NCBI GenBank assembly: GCA_948444795.1
Contig: CAOJUX010000009.1
Span: 1-39,788 of the forward strand
Direction: 5' to 3'
Origin: an uncultured Erysipelotrichaceae bacterium
GTDB lineage: Bacteria; Bacillota_I; Bacilli_A; RF39; UBA660
Length of the DNA stretch: 39,788 nucleotides
The position numbers and the translations under genes are program-made. Shown in pieces: positions 8,559-18,292 of this stretch. Under the pieces are notes generated by a model. That model worked only from the letters and a program-made list of their open reading frames with translations. It searched no databases and was not told the origin of the DNA. Position 1 is the first letter of the stretch; each line of letters starts with the position of its first letter.

Positions 8559-9920
8559 ATGAATATAAAAAAAGAAATTTTTAAAGAATATGATATTAGA
8601 GGAGTTTATCCCACTGAAATTAACGAAGATATTGCATTTTTAATTGGCAAAGGATATGGAAGTTACATTAAAGAGAAATTTAATCAAAATTCTTGTGTTG
8701 TTGGTAGAGATAATAGAATATCTAGTCCTTCATTATTAGATAATTTAATAAAAGGAATTATAAGCTCAGGCTGTGATGTATATAATTATGGCTTAGTTAC
8801 TACTCCAATGCATTATTTAACTCGTCATATAAATGATTTATTTGGAATTATGGTTACAGCAAGTCATAATCCTAAAGATGATAACGGGTTTAAATTTTCT
8901 TTTGATAAACTTGCTAATGCGAGAGGAGAAATGATATATAAATTTCGTGATTATATTTTAAAAGGAGATTTTCAGAAAGGAAATGGAAAAGTAATTAATA
9001 AAAGTATTGAAAAAGAATATTTAAATTACATGCAAAAAAATATTAATATGGGAAAGAGAAGAATAAAAGCTGTTATCGATATGGGAAATGGGGCAACCAC
9101 TTGTATTGCCAAGAAAATTCACAGTTTATTTCCTAATATTGATGCGATTTATATATGTGATGAATCTGATGGTACTTTTCCTAATCATCACCCTGATCCA
9201 GCAGTTCAAGAAAATATGCAAATGCTAAAAAATAAAGTTTTAGAAGCAAAAGCAGATATTGGCATTGCCTATGATGGAGATGGCGATCGTATTGGTATTA
9301 TTCTTGAAAATGGCGAATATATTTCTGCCGATATGTATATGATTATAATTATAAGAGATCTATTTAAAAACATAAATAAAAAAGAAGCTTTGTACGACGT
9401 TAAATGTTCTAAATCTTTAGAAGATGAAATAATAAAACTTGGAGGCAAACCTTATATTTACCGTACTGGAACCAGTTATACTGAAGCTAAAACAAAAGAA
9501 TTACAATTACCATTCGGAGGAGAATTTTCTGGACACGTATTTTTTAATGACCGTGATTATGCTCTTGGAAGTGGTATTTATGCTGGTCTTAGGCTAATAG
9601 AAATTCTTTCAAAAACAGATAAATCTGCCAGTAAGCTTTTAGAAGGAATAAGTAAGTACTATTCTACTCCTGAAATTAAAATACCTGCAGATAATAATAA
9701 AAAATTTGAAATTGTTGAAAATGTTTTAGACTATGTAAAAAATAAAAATTATAAGTATACAGATATTGATGGTGTTAGAATAACAAAAGATAATGGCTGG
9801 GGTTTAATTAGAGCAAGTAATACTGGGCCTAACTTAACCTTAAGATTTGAAGCAACATCAGAAGAAGAAAAAGAAAAATTAAAAAAAGAATTTATGGACA
9901 TTATTGATAAAATCTCCTAA
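8559..9920 (+). CDS. manB: Phosphomannomutase/phosphoglucomutase
   Basis: Interconverts hexose 1- and 6-phosphates in the cytoplasm, feeding nucleotide-sugar and envelope glycan synthesis. 453 residues from the ATG at 8559, preferred over 8535 because GGAAGAGG lies at the right distance and the protein then begins MNIKKEIFKEYDIRGVYP like the family. The four family elements are present: active-site TASHNP (100-105, Ser102 the phosphoserine), metal loop DGDGDR near 240, sugar loop GGEFSGH, and phosphate-binding RASNTGP near the C-terminus. Substrate (mannose versus glucose) cannot be decided from the sequence. It is convergent with the small gene at 9931. Confidence 0.93.
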   Translation: MNIKKEIFKEYDIRGVYPTEINEDIAFLIGKGYGSYIKEKFNQNSCVVGRDNRISSPSLLDNLIKGIISSGCDVYNYGLVTTPMHYLTRHINDLFGIMVTASHNPKDDNGFKFSFDKLANARGEMIYKFRDYILKGDFQKGNGKVINKSIEKEYLNYMQKNINMGKRRIKAVIDMGNGATTCIAKKIHSLFPNIDAIYICDESDGTFPNHHPDPAVQENMQMLKNKVLEAKADIGIAYDGDGDRIGIILENGEYISADMYMIIIIRDLFKNINKKEALYDVKCSKSLEDEIIKLGGKPYIYRTGTSYTEAKTKELQLPFGGEFSGHVFFNDRDYALGSGIYAGLRLIEILSKTDKSASKLLEGISKYYSTPEIKIPADNNKKFEIVENVLDYVKNKNYKYTDIDGVRITKDNGWGLIRASNTGPNLTLRFEATSEEEKEKLKKEFMDIIDKIS

Positions 9921-9930
9921 AATTCTTTTT

Positions 9931-10173
9931 TTATCTCTTTAATAATAAAGCAAATTTTTTATCTTCTTCTACCATCATCTCATTCTGAAGACCATATTTT
10001 AATAATTGATTTTGTAACTCATCATTTAACATTTTTATTGTTTTTTCTGTATCTGGAAGAACTTTACCAGTACTATAATCTGCATATACAGGTATTATTC
10101 CTCCTGTTTCATCTTTTTTCCAATACATAAGCCAATTTCCCAGTTCACTATTAGGGATATCTATCCTCGCCAT
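9931..10173 (-). CDS. Conserved-looking 80-residue protein of unknown function
   Basis: 80 residues starting MARIDIPNSELGNWLMYWKK, with no membrane segment. A strong AAGGAGAG ribosome site about 9 bases upstream supports it as real. Composition is mixed, with a predicted helix around residues 44-65 (KTIKMLNDELQNQLLKYG). Not recognised. It lies 127 bases downstream of the large membrane protein gene, which has its own terminator, so it is probably transcribed separately. Confidence 0.6.
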   Translation of the reverse strand: MARIDIPNSELGNWLMYWKKDETGGIIPVYADYSTGKVLPDTEKTIKMLNDELQNQLLKYGLQNEMMVEEDKKFALLLKR

Positions 10174-10285
10174 TTATACTACTCTCCTTTTAATTTCAAT
10201 TTATTTTTTCCTTTTGTAAATATTAACATTTTTCTTATAGTAATACAATATTTTTCAACAATTTCTATTTTTTTAGGAAGTAATT

Positions 10286-10323
10286 AAAAAATAGAAAGTC
10301 TACTTTAAAGTCAAACTTTCTAT
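10286..10323 (-). terminator. Terminator of the 10300 membrane-protein gene
   Basis: Minus-strand hairpin with nine-base arms (10291-10299 and 10315-10323), followed by a T run. The stop codon TAG at 10302-10300 is between the arms. Confidence 0.7.
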
Positions 10324-11889
10324 TTCACTCACATCACTTTCATAATATTTAATATCAATATTATCTCCAACTTTTAGAAAAGGTAACAATTTTTTATTCA
10401 TTTTTATTGATATAGAATATTTTTTATTATCTTTATCTTCTATAAAATAATAAGTATTATTATCTATAATAGCATTTGAAATACTCTTTACTGTAATAGA
10501 TTTTTCAAGTAATTCATTTACTTCATTATTTTCAAAATTAACTGTATTTATATAATTGTCTTTAGCAGCATCTATTCCTCTAGAGCTTTCTAGTATTGCT
10601 ACTTTTTGATAATCAGCAACATCTACAAAAGCATACATTTTAACAAGTCCTGCAGCATCTTTTAAACTAAGTAAGTAAGTAGGATGATTATTTAAATTAA
10701 TTAAAAGTGGAAATGTAGCATCATAATTCATTTGTTGAACTTGGCCTTCACTACTTGCCATAGCAGAATACTCAGTTGCCCCTGGAACGGAATAATAAAC
10801 TGTTTCTTTTGTTCTTAAATTTGTCAAAATAAATCCAATATTAGCCTCATCACTTGATACTGAGGTAATACCTGTATACATATAAACATCATCGTCTTGA
10901 ACCAAATAATTATATCCTGTAGTTGTTGCAACTACTCCCTTTTGACCAAATATAGAATTTAAAAATCCTTTATTATAAAGACCCCAATCATCAACTTGTT
11001 CCATAATTAAATCAGCAGAATAAACATGATCTACCCAAGTAGGAACATCATCTTTTTTATAATAATTGGAATTTCCTGTTATAGCATCCACAATAATTAA
11101 ACCTTTCACATCACGTTTTAAACCTACTCCACTAAAACTCATAACTTGTACTATCCAATAAGGCTTACCTTCATTATCTATTTCAAAAGATTTTTCTCCA
11201 AAAATATAAGTTGGATAACTAAAGCGTAAATGACGATCCAAATCTTCATTTAAAATTGCACTTGGCATATATTTCATACCTTTATCAAGTTTAACAAGAT
11301 TGGCTTCCCCTGTTGTTGAATTAACTGCAATATATCCTTTAATACCTTCTTTATGATTTGATAAATATTTAAAAAAACCATTATATTCTAAAGGAGTAAC
11401 TCTTACTATATCATTATTATAATTAATAACCGTATATAAATCACTAACATAAAACTGACTAACAAGCTCAGGCATTCTCCCCATTACTCTATCACCAAGT
11501 TTACTGCTAGAATCTTTATCAAGAAGTGGTATATGATTAAAATCTACGGGTTTAATATCACTATTAAAATCTCCATTTTCATTTACTATAATACGTTCTT
11601 TATAAGATTTTGAATTAAATACTGGAGATAACACTAAATTAACAAGTCCTATACTTAGCAAACTCAAAGCAATTATGATAACACATATTTGAGCTCCTTT
11701 AATCCTTTTTAAAGTACGTACAAATGTAGCTTCTATATCTAAAACAGAAGTTATTAAAAATATTCCTGCCAAAATTATCAAATATGTCCAAAAACCTATA
11801 CTTTGAATATTTATCGCTGGCAAACGAAAATAATATATTACTAAACCTAAAACTAATGTTACAATACTACTAATTAAATATCTTTTCAA
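10300..11889 (-). CDS. Large membrane protein with three N-terminal membrane segments, unknown
   Basis: About 529 residues. Three hydrophobic segments fall in the first ~95 residues (about 8-22, 33-52 and 69-92), then a long soluble, probably extracytoplasmic domain of about 430 residues rich in Tyr/Asp/Asn with strand-like patterns (KPYWIVQVMSFSGVG, VKGLIIVDAITGNSNYY). No catalytic motif is seen. The frame can start with GTG at 11898, but AGGTGAT then sits over it; a TTG at 11889 has the correct spacing, giving MKRYLISSIV. I do not recognise the family. It is divergent from the glycosyltransferase gene and has its own terminator. Confidence 0.75.
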   Translation of the reverse strand: MKRYLISSIVTLVLGLVIYYFRLPAINIQSIGFWTYLIILAGIFLITSVLDIEATFVRTLKRIKGAQICVIIIALSLLSIGLVNLVLSPVFNSKSYKERIIVNENGDFNSDIKPVDFNHIPLLDKDSSSKLGDRVMGRMPELVSQFYVSDLYTVINYNNDIVRVTPLEYNGFFKYLSNHKEGIKGYIAVNSTTGEANLVKLDKGMKYMPSAILNEDLDRHLRFSYPTYIFGEKSFEIDNEGKPYWIVQVMSFSGVGLKRDVKGLIIVDAITGNSNYYKKDDVPTWVDHVYSADLIMEQVDDWGLYNKGFLNSIFGQKGVVATTTGYNYLVQDDDVYMYTGITSVSSDEANIGFILTNLRTKETVYYSVPGATEYSAMASSEGQVQQMNYDATFPLLINLNNHPTYLLSLKDAAGLVKMYAFVDVADYQKVAILESSRGIDAAKDNYINTVNFENNEVNELLEKSITVKSISNAIIDNNTYYFIEDKDNKKYSISIKMNKKLLPFLKVGDNIDIKYYESDVSEIESLTLK

Positions 11890-11981
11890 AATTATCACCT
11901 ATAAACATTATACTATAAATTAAAAATAATAAAAGCTTTACTTCTAAAATATTTATATATATAATACTATTTGAAAAAGAG

Positions 11982-12935
11982 ATGATTTTTTTGAAAATAA
12001 TTGAAGATAAACCTTGTGATGTATCTGTTATAGTTTCTATTAATAACAAAAATGATTTAAAAAATTTAAATAGAGCTTTAGCTTCTTGTGCAAAACAAGA
12101 CTATAAAGATATTGAAATAGTTCTAATGGTCAGTAATTTAGATATTAATAAAATTAAAATATTCAATATAAATTATGAATGTAAAGAAAAATTAAGAATA
12201 AAATATATTGATAACTCTAATAATATCAATCATAAAAAGGCTTTTTACAATACTTTAAGTAAATGTTCGGGATATTTTGTAACGTTTTTAAATCCAAATG
12301 ATGTTTTAGAAAATAATGCAATAAGAATATTATTAAATATGACTATGCTTAGTGATGTTAATATTTCTTTTTCTAATTTTAATAAAGGTGTTAATAGACT
12401 ACCAAAATATGATGAAATAAACCTAAATAATAACCCAGATAGTTTAATTTTAATTGATAATTCTTTATATGGAAAGCTATTTAATAAAGAACTAATGTTA
12501 AAATTTATATCTTCATCAGTTGGGATAAATAGTCTTTTATATCCGATGATAGCAAGCGAAGAAATAATAGCTTGTACAAAAGAAAATTTATATACTAAAA
12601 ATAAATTGCAATTTAAAGATAATGTGACTAGCTTTTATTTTAAATGTTTTGGTTTAATAGATGACTTACACTGTATGCAAAATATATTTTTTACAAGAAA
12701 TCCAAATATTTCTCCTTTAACTTCTATTATAATCCAAAATGAATCACTTATTTTTATGGAAAAAATCATAAAAAGCACATGCCTTTCTAAAGAAGAAAAG
12801 GAACAGTTAATTACTGCTCTTGCACATAACCTTAATAAAAATTTTCAAGAGTGGGATATTGTCAAGAAAAGATGTGATAAAGGATTTGTAGACAATTTAT
12901 TAATGAAACGAATAGCAAAAAAAATAATAAAGTAA
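11982..12935 (+). CDS. Short family-2-like glycosyltransferase
   Basis: 317 residues. The N-terminus carries the GT-A fold course: CDVSVIVSINNKNDLKNLNRALASCAKQDYKDIEIVLM, then a core strand ending in FVTFLNPNDVLENNA, where NPND stands where the metal-binding DxD normally is. The C-terminal half (about 130-317) is not recognised and has no membrane segment. The first D of DxD is Asn here, which may alter metal binding or mark a degenerate enzyme. The start could be ATG 11982 or TTG 11991, which is better spaced from GAGATGAT. It shares a bidirectional terminator with deoD. Confidence 0.7.
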   Translation: MIFLKIIEDKPCDVSVIVSINNKNDLKNLNRALASCAKQDYKDIEIVLMVSNLDINKIKIFNINYECKEKLRIKYIDNSNNINHKKAFYNTLSKCSGYFVTFLNPNDVLENNAIRILLNMTMLSDVNISFSNFNKGVNRLPKYDEINLNNNPDSLILIDNSLYGKLFNKELMLKFISSSVGINSLLYPMIASEEIIACTKENLYTKNKLQFKDNVTSFYFKCFGLIDDLHCMQNIFFTRNPNISPLTSIIIQNESLIFMEKIIKSTCLSKEEKEQLITALAHNLNKNFQEWDIVKKRCDKGFVDNLLMKRIAKKIIK

Positions 12936-12950
12936 CATTTATTATTTTTT
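12916..12950. terminator. Bidirectional terminator between glycosyltransferase and deoD
   Basis: Perfect nine-base stem (12923-12931 with 12938-12946), a six-base loop that contains the glycosyltransferase stop, an A run on the left and a T run on the right, so it can act on both strands. Confidence 0.8.
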
Positions 12951-13692
12951 ATTTAATGATTGATTCTAAGGCTAAAACAATAGATTCATCTAAAGACTTT
13001 TCTCTTTCTTCTTGACTCATAAAAGTCTTAGAAAACTTACTATCAACAACAGTTAGAATACAAGCTGCTTGTTTATCAAATGAATCTGCTATATGAAATA
13101 AAGCAAATGCTTCCATTTCTTCTGCAATAATCTTAATATTTTTAGGTACTCTTGCAAGTACATTTTCATTATCACTATAAAAGCCAAATTGCTCAGTAGA
13201 CATTATAGTACCTGAATATATATGAAAATTAAGATCCTTACTAACATCTACAATAGTTTTATTTAGTATTTTACTCGGATAAGATAGATGAGTAGGATCA
13301 CCATTATATGAATAAGCAAAGTTACCTTCATTATAAGCACTATCAGCAACAATTAAATCTGGAACATTCAATTCACTAACTAAACCTCCACATGTTCCTA
13401 CTCTTATTATTTTTTCAACTCCAAAAAAATAGAATAATTCAAATGCATAAATACTCATACTTGGCATTCCCATACCACTACCCATTACAGTAATTCTCGT
13501 ATCTTTATAAAAACCTGTAAAAACAAACATATTTCTTGTATCACTAACAAGTTTTGCATCACGAAGATATTTATCAGCAATATATTTAGCGCGCAAAGGA
13601 TCTCCTGGCATAACAACAATTGGTGCAATATCATCCTTTGTACACTTAATATGTGCTGATTTAATATGTTCTAAAACTTTTGGTGCCTTCAC
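12949..13692 (-). CDS. deoD: Purine-nucleoside phosphorylase, DeoD type
   Basis: Phosphorolysis of purine (deoxy)nucleosides in the cytoplasm, for salvage. 247 residues, close to hexameric DeoD enzymes. Seen: phosphate-binding VVMPGDPLRAKYIA near 26-39, RVGTCGGL in the middle, and the nucleoside-binding EEMEAFALF. The start is a GTG at 13692 with GGAG upstream. An extended -10 (TGGTATACT) lies about 30 bases upstream. It is a single-gene unit between two terminators. Confidence 0.93.
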   Translation of the reverse strand: MKAPKVLEHIKSAHIKCTKDDIAPIVVMPGDPLRAKYIADKYLRDAKLVSDTRNMFVFTGFYKDTRITVMGSGMGMPSMSIYAFELFYFFGVEKIIRVGTCGGLVSELNVPDLIVADSAYNEGNFAYSYNGDPTHLSYPSKILNKTIVDVSKDLNFHIYSGTIMSTEQFGFYSDNENVLARVPKNIKIIAEEMEAFALFHIADSFDKQAACILTVVDSKFSKTFMSQEEREKSLDESIVLALESIIK

Positions 13693-13730
13693 AATTAATC
13701 ACTCCTTATTATTCCAATTATAGTATACCA

Positions 13731-13768
13731 AAATAAAATCAAAGCATTATATTTTTTACTTTGATTTT
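13731..13768 (-). terminator. Terminator downstream of the U32-protein gene
   Basis: Perfect ten-base stem (13735-13744 with 13759-13768) followed on the minus strand by ATTTT. It lies just after the stop of the U32 gene and just upstream of the deoD promoter. Confidence 0.75.
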
Positions 13769-13779
13769 ACAATTATTTA

Positions 13780-16026
13780 CTAAAATTTTACATTTCTTAC
13801 TTTACTGATAATTAACTTTGTTTGATCTTTATTTTCATCAAAAAAATCTATTCTAAAGTTTTTTATTCCTAATTTTCTATATTCCATTATATTTTCTATT
13901 AAATCTATATTTTTATAATAATATAAATTTGTTCCATGAGTTACCTTATCAGTTTCAAGATTATATAATTTATTATTTCGATCTTTCAAATAATATTTAT
14001 CTTTACTACACAAATTACACTTCCTATCATTTCCTAACAAGTGATTAATTGGACAATGTTTCATAACCATAGCAATAGGTTTTACATACACTAAAAGTTC
14101 AAGTTTATTTTTATCACTAACATTTATTATATCTTTAATATTATTATCTTTATTTTCAATTGATAAAGTAATTCTTTCTAAACTTAATTCCTTTAGTTTT
14201 TCTAAAGTATAACTATTAGTTACATTTAAAAAATAATCTCCTACTAAATAGTTATTATCTTTATAGTAATTTATAGCCCCTAAATCTCCTACTAAAAGTT
14301 TTTTATTATAATAATTTATATATTTATTACTTACCCTAGAAATACGTAAAAAAACATTATCTCTATTTTGATACTTTAAATATAAACTTAAATTATCTAT
14401 ATAAACATTATCAATATTCTCTTCTAAACAAACAAGTAATTGTTCTTCTGTTTTAATAAGAGCATTTATTGTTATATTTGCAGTTACTGAAGAATGTTCT
14501 TTTTTTAAAACTTCCTTTTCCACAAAGATATTAGGCTTATAATTTTTTCTTATTTCTTCTAATTTGAGCGTTACATCTCTTTTAAGACGTTTTATCTCAC
14601 TCATATTTATAAATATATTATCATCTATATCTATATTCAAACTATTTAATTTAAAAGGTGTATTTCCTAAAGTAAGTTTAGAAGTTATTTCTTCTTTCGT
14701 AGTAGCATTTTTTATTGCTTTAGTAATTACATTTCCTTCTAAGAATAAATTATTAGTTTTATCGCTTATCTTTATAATTAATTTTTGATTTAATTTGGCT
14801 GTAATATTAATATCTACCAAAATCTTTTTATTTGGTAGTATCCTTAATTCTTTTTCTAATTTATATGAAATTGTTTTTAAAACAACATCTTTATTTTTTA
14901 AGTTTATTTTATTATCTATATAAACTATACTTCCTTTTGCAGCTTCATTAATAAGTAATCCTTTTTCATTATATAAAAAATTTATAATTAAACCTTTATT
15001 ACTATTTTTAAATCTAATTCCATCTTCTTGATGTAAATTTCCTTTTAATAATATTTTAATTTTATCATTTGTAACTTCTACTACTTCTCCTATTTCTATT
15101 CCTTGATGATTAGGATTTTCTATATTCATTAAATCATAATTTTTATCATTAAACATATGTCCTTTAGTAAAACCTCTATTATATAACACTTTTAATTTTT
15201 GAGTATCTTCTTCTTTTATTATTATTTTTTTATTTTTTTTATAGCTATCTATTAAAGTTCTATATAATTTAGTTACAAAAGCTACATAATATTTACTTTT
15301 CATCCTTCCTTCTACTTTCAAAGAATAAATATTTGACTTCATTATTCTAGCAAAATTATTAAATGTAGCAAATTCTTTTGGGCTTAATAAATAATTTCCT
15401 TTAAGTTTAACTTCTTTATCATTTTTCATAAGTTTAAAAGGTAAACGACAAATGCCTGCGCATTCCCCTCTATTTCCACTTCTATTTAACAAAAGACTAG
15501 AAAATAAACATTCTCCTGAATAAGATATACAAAGTGCTCCATGAATAAATGCTTCTAATTCTATATTAGTTTTTAATAAATTTATCTCATCTATTGACAT
15601 CTCTCTTGCAAGTACTACTCTTTTAACTCCCATTTTTTCTAATAGCTTTATTTGTGAGTTATTATGGTTATGCATTTGAGTAGATGCATGAATAGGAAGA
15701 TTAGGAAATTTTGAAGATATTAAATTGATAAGGCCTAAATCTTGCATAATAACTGCATCAACACCAGATTTATGCAAGAATCTAATAAAATCGACGACTT
15801 CATCTATTTCTTTTTCATAAATCAAAGTATTAACAGTTACATATATTTTAGCGCCATACAAATGGCAATATTTTATTGCTGTTATTAACTCATCATTTGT
15901 AAAATTCTTTGCATTTTTTCTAGCGCCAAAATTTTGACCAGCTAAATAAACTGCATCTGCTCCATTTTTAATTGCATATTTTAAAGTCTCATAATTACCT
16001 ACTGGTATTAAAAGTTCTTTTTTCAT
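13780..16026 (-). CDS. U32-family protein (RlhA-like, tRNA/rRNA hydroxylation type)
   Basis: 748 residues, the length of the long U32 proteins with an extra C-terminal region. The N-terminal barrel reads MKKELLIPVGNYETLKYAI, GADAVYLAG and later HASTQMHNHN. Four cysteines in the family arrangement (about 166, 173, 189, 193: GALCISYSGEC and RGECAGICR) would bind an iron-sulfur cluster. RlhA/TrhP members use prephenate to hydroxylate a C in 23S rRNA or U34 in tRNA. The long form with C-terminal strands points to RlhA-like, but tRNA versus rRNA substrate cannot be decided here. No ribosome site stronger than AGGAG is seen at the start. Ends in its own terminator. Confidence 0.85.
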   Translation of the reverse strand: MKKELLIPVGNYETLKYAIKNGADAVYLAGQNFGARKNAKNFTNDELITAIKYCHLYGAKIYVTVNTLIYEKEIDEVVDFIRFLHKSGVDAVIMQDLGLINLISSKFPNLPIHASTQMHNHNNSQIKLLEKMGVKRVVLAREMSIDEINLLKTNIELEAFIHGALCISYSGECLFSSLLLNRSGNRGECAGICRLPFKLMKNDKEVKLKGNYLLSPKEFATFNNFARIMKSNIYSLKVEGRMKSKYYVAFVTKLYRTLIDSYKKNKKIIIKEEDTQKLKVLYNRGFTKGHMFNDKNYDLMNIENPNHQGIEIGEVVEVTNDKIKILLKGNLHQEDGIRFKNSNKGLIINFLYNEKGLLINEAAKGSIVYIDNKINLKNKDVVLKTISYKLEKELRILPNKKILVDINITAKLNQKLIIKISDKTNNLFLEGNVITKAIKNATTKEEITSKLTLGNTPFKLNSLNIDIDDNIFINMSEIKRLKRDVTLKLEEIRKNYKPNIFVEKEVLKKEHSSVTANITINALIKTEEQLLVCLEENIDNVYIDNLSLYLKYQNRDNVFLRISRVSNKYINYYNKKLLVGDLGAINYYKDNNYLVGDYFLNVTNSYTLEKLKELSLERITLSIENKDNNIKDIINVSDKNKLELLVYVKPIAMVMKHCPINHLLGNDRKCNLCSKDKYYLKDRNNKLYNLETDKVTHGTNLYYYKNIDLIENIMEYRKLGIKNFRIDFFDENKDQTKLIISKVRNVKF

Positions 16027-16095
16027 ATATAAAATCTCCTAATTTATTTTTAGACCTTTTATAAACTAACTTATTAGCAAAAAAATACTATTCTT

Positions 16096-16938
16096 TTATG
16101 ATAGTATCTCTTCTTTTGAAAGTCCTGTAGCTTTAGAAATAATATTTACATCAATACCTAATTGTAAAAGATTTTTAGCATCTTCCAATTTAGTTTCATT
16201 TTTTAATTCTTCTTTAATTTCAGGTATTATATTAATTCTTCTTTTAAAAGTTCTCTTGCTTGTCTATCTAACTCCTCTGGACTACAATAAAACATTTCAT
16301 CAAATTGTTTTGTTAAATCTTTTAATACTTTCTTGGTCATAATAAGTTCATTATCTCCTTTGCATAGCTTTGTAAGAAACTCTTCATCTTTACTTACTAA
16401 TATTGCTAAGTCTTTTAAAAGTCCTTCCTCTTCTTCTATAATCTTATTATAATCCATTTTTTTAAAATATGATAGATTTATATCATATATTTTTAATATA
16501 TCTGTATATGCTACATTATACTTTTTTACCATTATCTCTGATTCATATATAAAATCTCCATATCTATTATATCAAATGCATCTATATTTATCTGAGTTAC
16601 TAGTTTTACTTTACTATATTCCTCTGAGCTTGTTAACTGTCTTAATGTTAATTGATATATATATGATATATTTTTAGTTTTATATACTGCTGATTTTGAA
16701 TAGTTTACTTCTACTGAAAAATATCTATTTTCATTTTTTAATGCTAATCTGCTAATGAATTTACTATATTAGTATTACTACTTACCTATGGATATACTAA
16801 GGTTAATTTATTTTTTAGTTCATTAAATGGTATTCCTGTTGTATGGCTTATTACTCTTGCTACATAATTTCTTACATCTTTATTTTCATTTCCTAATGCT
16901 TTTTTTATTATATTATTTTTTAAATATGATAATTCCAT
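16096..16938 (-). pseudogene. Decayed Rpn-family PD-(D/E)XK nuclease ('transposase') gene
   Basis: A single gene is readable in pieces. From an ATG at 16938 with an AGGAGG-type site, the frame gives MELSYLKNNIIKKALGNENK and ISHTTGIPFNELKNKLTLVYP, then a TAG (16788-16786). A second stop and a frame change follow. Later pieces in other frames read SKSAVYKTKNISYIYQLTLR, VTQINIDAFDII, then the 101-residue open piece 16532-16227 (YNVAYTDILKIYDINLSYFK), another frameshift at its end, and a tail ending ATGLSKEEILS at 16096. This is the usual order of Rpn/TIGR01784 proteins: nuclease core first, helical tail last. At least one nonsense change and two or three frameshifts make it dead. It occupies the stretch otherwise without a gene between the U32 and the phase-variable genes. 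Confidence 0.8.
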
Positions 16939-17008
16939 ATTTTTTTACCTCCTACTATTCTTATACACCTGTGAATTTAAAATTTCCTTTTTTTGGAGTG
17001 AATTTTAT

Positions 17009-17036
17009 AAAAAAAATTAACATTTCTGTTAATTTT
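17009..17036 (-). terminator. Terminator of the poly-G surface-protein gene
   Basis: Perfect nine-base stem (17013-17021 with 17028-17036), six-base loop and a T run on the minus strand, immediately after the stop codon at 17039-17041. Confidence 0.8.
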
Positions 17037-17038
17037 AG

Positions 17039-18212
17039 TTATTGTAAAGATAACATATAAGGATTGTCTTTTGTACCAGTACCTATATCATTAGCAAGTG
17101 TTACTCCTGATTTTAGGTATACTGATGAACGTATTGCTTTGCTTTCTTTAACTTCTGCCATACTGCTTTTATGTCCAGCATTTAAATTCCCCTCTGGTTT
17201 AATATTATTAGCATAACCAGCATCACGATATGGAGAAATAGTCCATTCATATATATTTAAATTTAAATATAACCAATTATTACTCTTACATTTATCTTGA
17301 CTATAATCATTCAGACTATTTTCAGATAAATATAAATTTAAACAATCACCACTAGTTGCAAATCCATAGTCACTAGGATACATCAAACCAATATTACTAA
17401 CATAGCTTCTGTAACCAGCATTCATTCTTTCATCATAATAATGAGTAGCAGCTGTTCTTTCAAATGATCCTTTTGCCCCTAAATACCATTTAGTATTCCC
17501 TATCATATTTTTAGCAGAATCATTTAAATTATTATAATATTCACCATTTAAGTATTTTTGAAGCGATGCATTACTCCAATCATTTTTATTATTTGTATCC
17601 CATGCCATATTACCAATTGATTCGCTTCTTATTAATTTAACTCTCTCTTGATAATTACCAGTTCCATCATCAGCATTAAATATACCTATTATTCGCCATA
17701 ATTCATCATTAAATAAGACATAGTTATTTGGATCTTTTCCAGTATATCTATAATCTATATTTGTATTACTTCCTGTTTGTTCTGTATCCTCATGGGTAAA
17801 TGTTACTAAATCTCCACTTTCTTTTAAAGCTTCTACTAAATTTCTACTTGTATAACTTTCAAACTTTAAGGTACATATTGTGGGATCAGTAGTTGATAAA
17901 TCTACCTTCCATTTTGATATTTCATTATCATATGTTACATCTACTGTTGCATCGTTATTACAATCATATCCGACATATTTATATCCATTTTTATCTGGAA
18001 ATTCTTCTTGTTTTACTCCATCTACTAATACTGCTAGAGTTATATCTCCTTTTGTAAAGTTAGGTACTTTTCCTTCTAGTATATTAAATGTTTTACTTGT
18101 CTCAAAGAGTGCAAAACTTCTATATACTAAAATACCCCCCCCCCAGCAGTACTACTAGGGCTAAGCTTAGGAGGGTGTATTTTAGTTTTTTATTATTTTC
18201 ATATCTTTTCAT
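17039..18212 (-). CDS. Surface protein gene with frame broken at a G10 tract (probably phase-variable)
   Basis: From ATG 18212, behind AGGAGGAG, the frame reads MKRYENNKKLKYTLLSLALV, a basic start and hydrophobic membrane/signal segment, then hits ten G (18144-18135) coding Gly-Gly-Gly and stops after 30 codons. With nine G (or twelve) the frame is open for 390 residues to 17039 without any other stop. The rest holds a ~100-residue N-terminal domain with paired Cys and a C-terminal domain reading ELWRIIGIFN, SLQKYLNGEYYNNL, NIGLMYPSDYGFATSGDCLN, NNWLYL and a final GTGTKDNPYMLSL. This second domain resembles DUF6273-like, C-type-lectin-fold ligand binders; that link is inference. With G10 as sequenced the gene is OFF. 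Eleven G is also out of frame. Confidence 0.75.
18135..18144 (-). repeat. Homopolymeric G10 tract (C10 on plus strand) inside a coding region
   Basis: Ten consecutive G on the coding strand at codons 24-26 of the surface-protein gene, in DNA that is otherwise strongly AT-rich. Such a run is prone to slipped-strand mispairing. Losing one G restores the frame. Confidence 0.95.
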
Positions 18213-18292
18213 TTTTATTTCTCCTCCTATTTTCTATCACTATTATAACCTACTATTATTCATAATTCAATTAGTAATAATAGAAAAAAATT

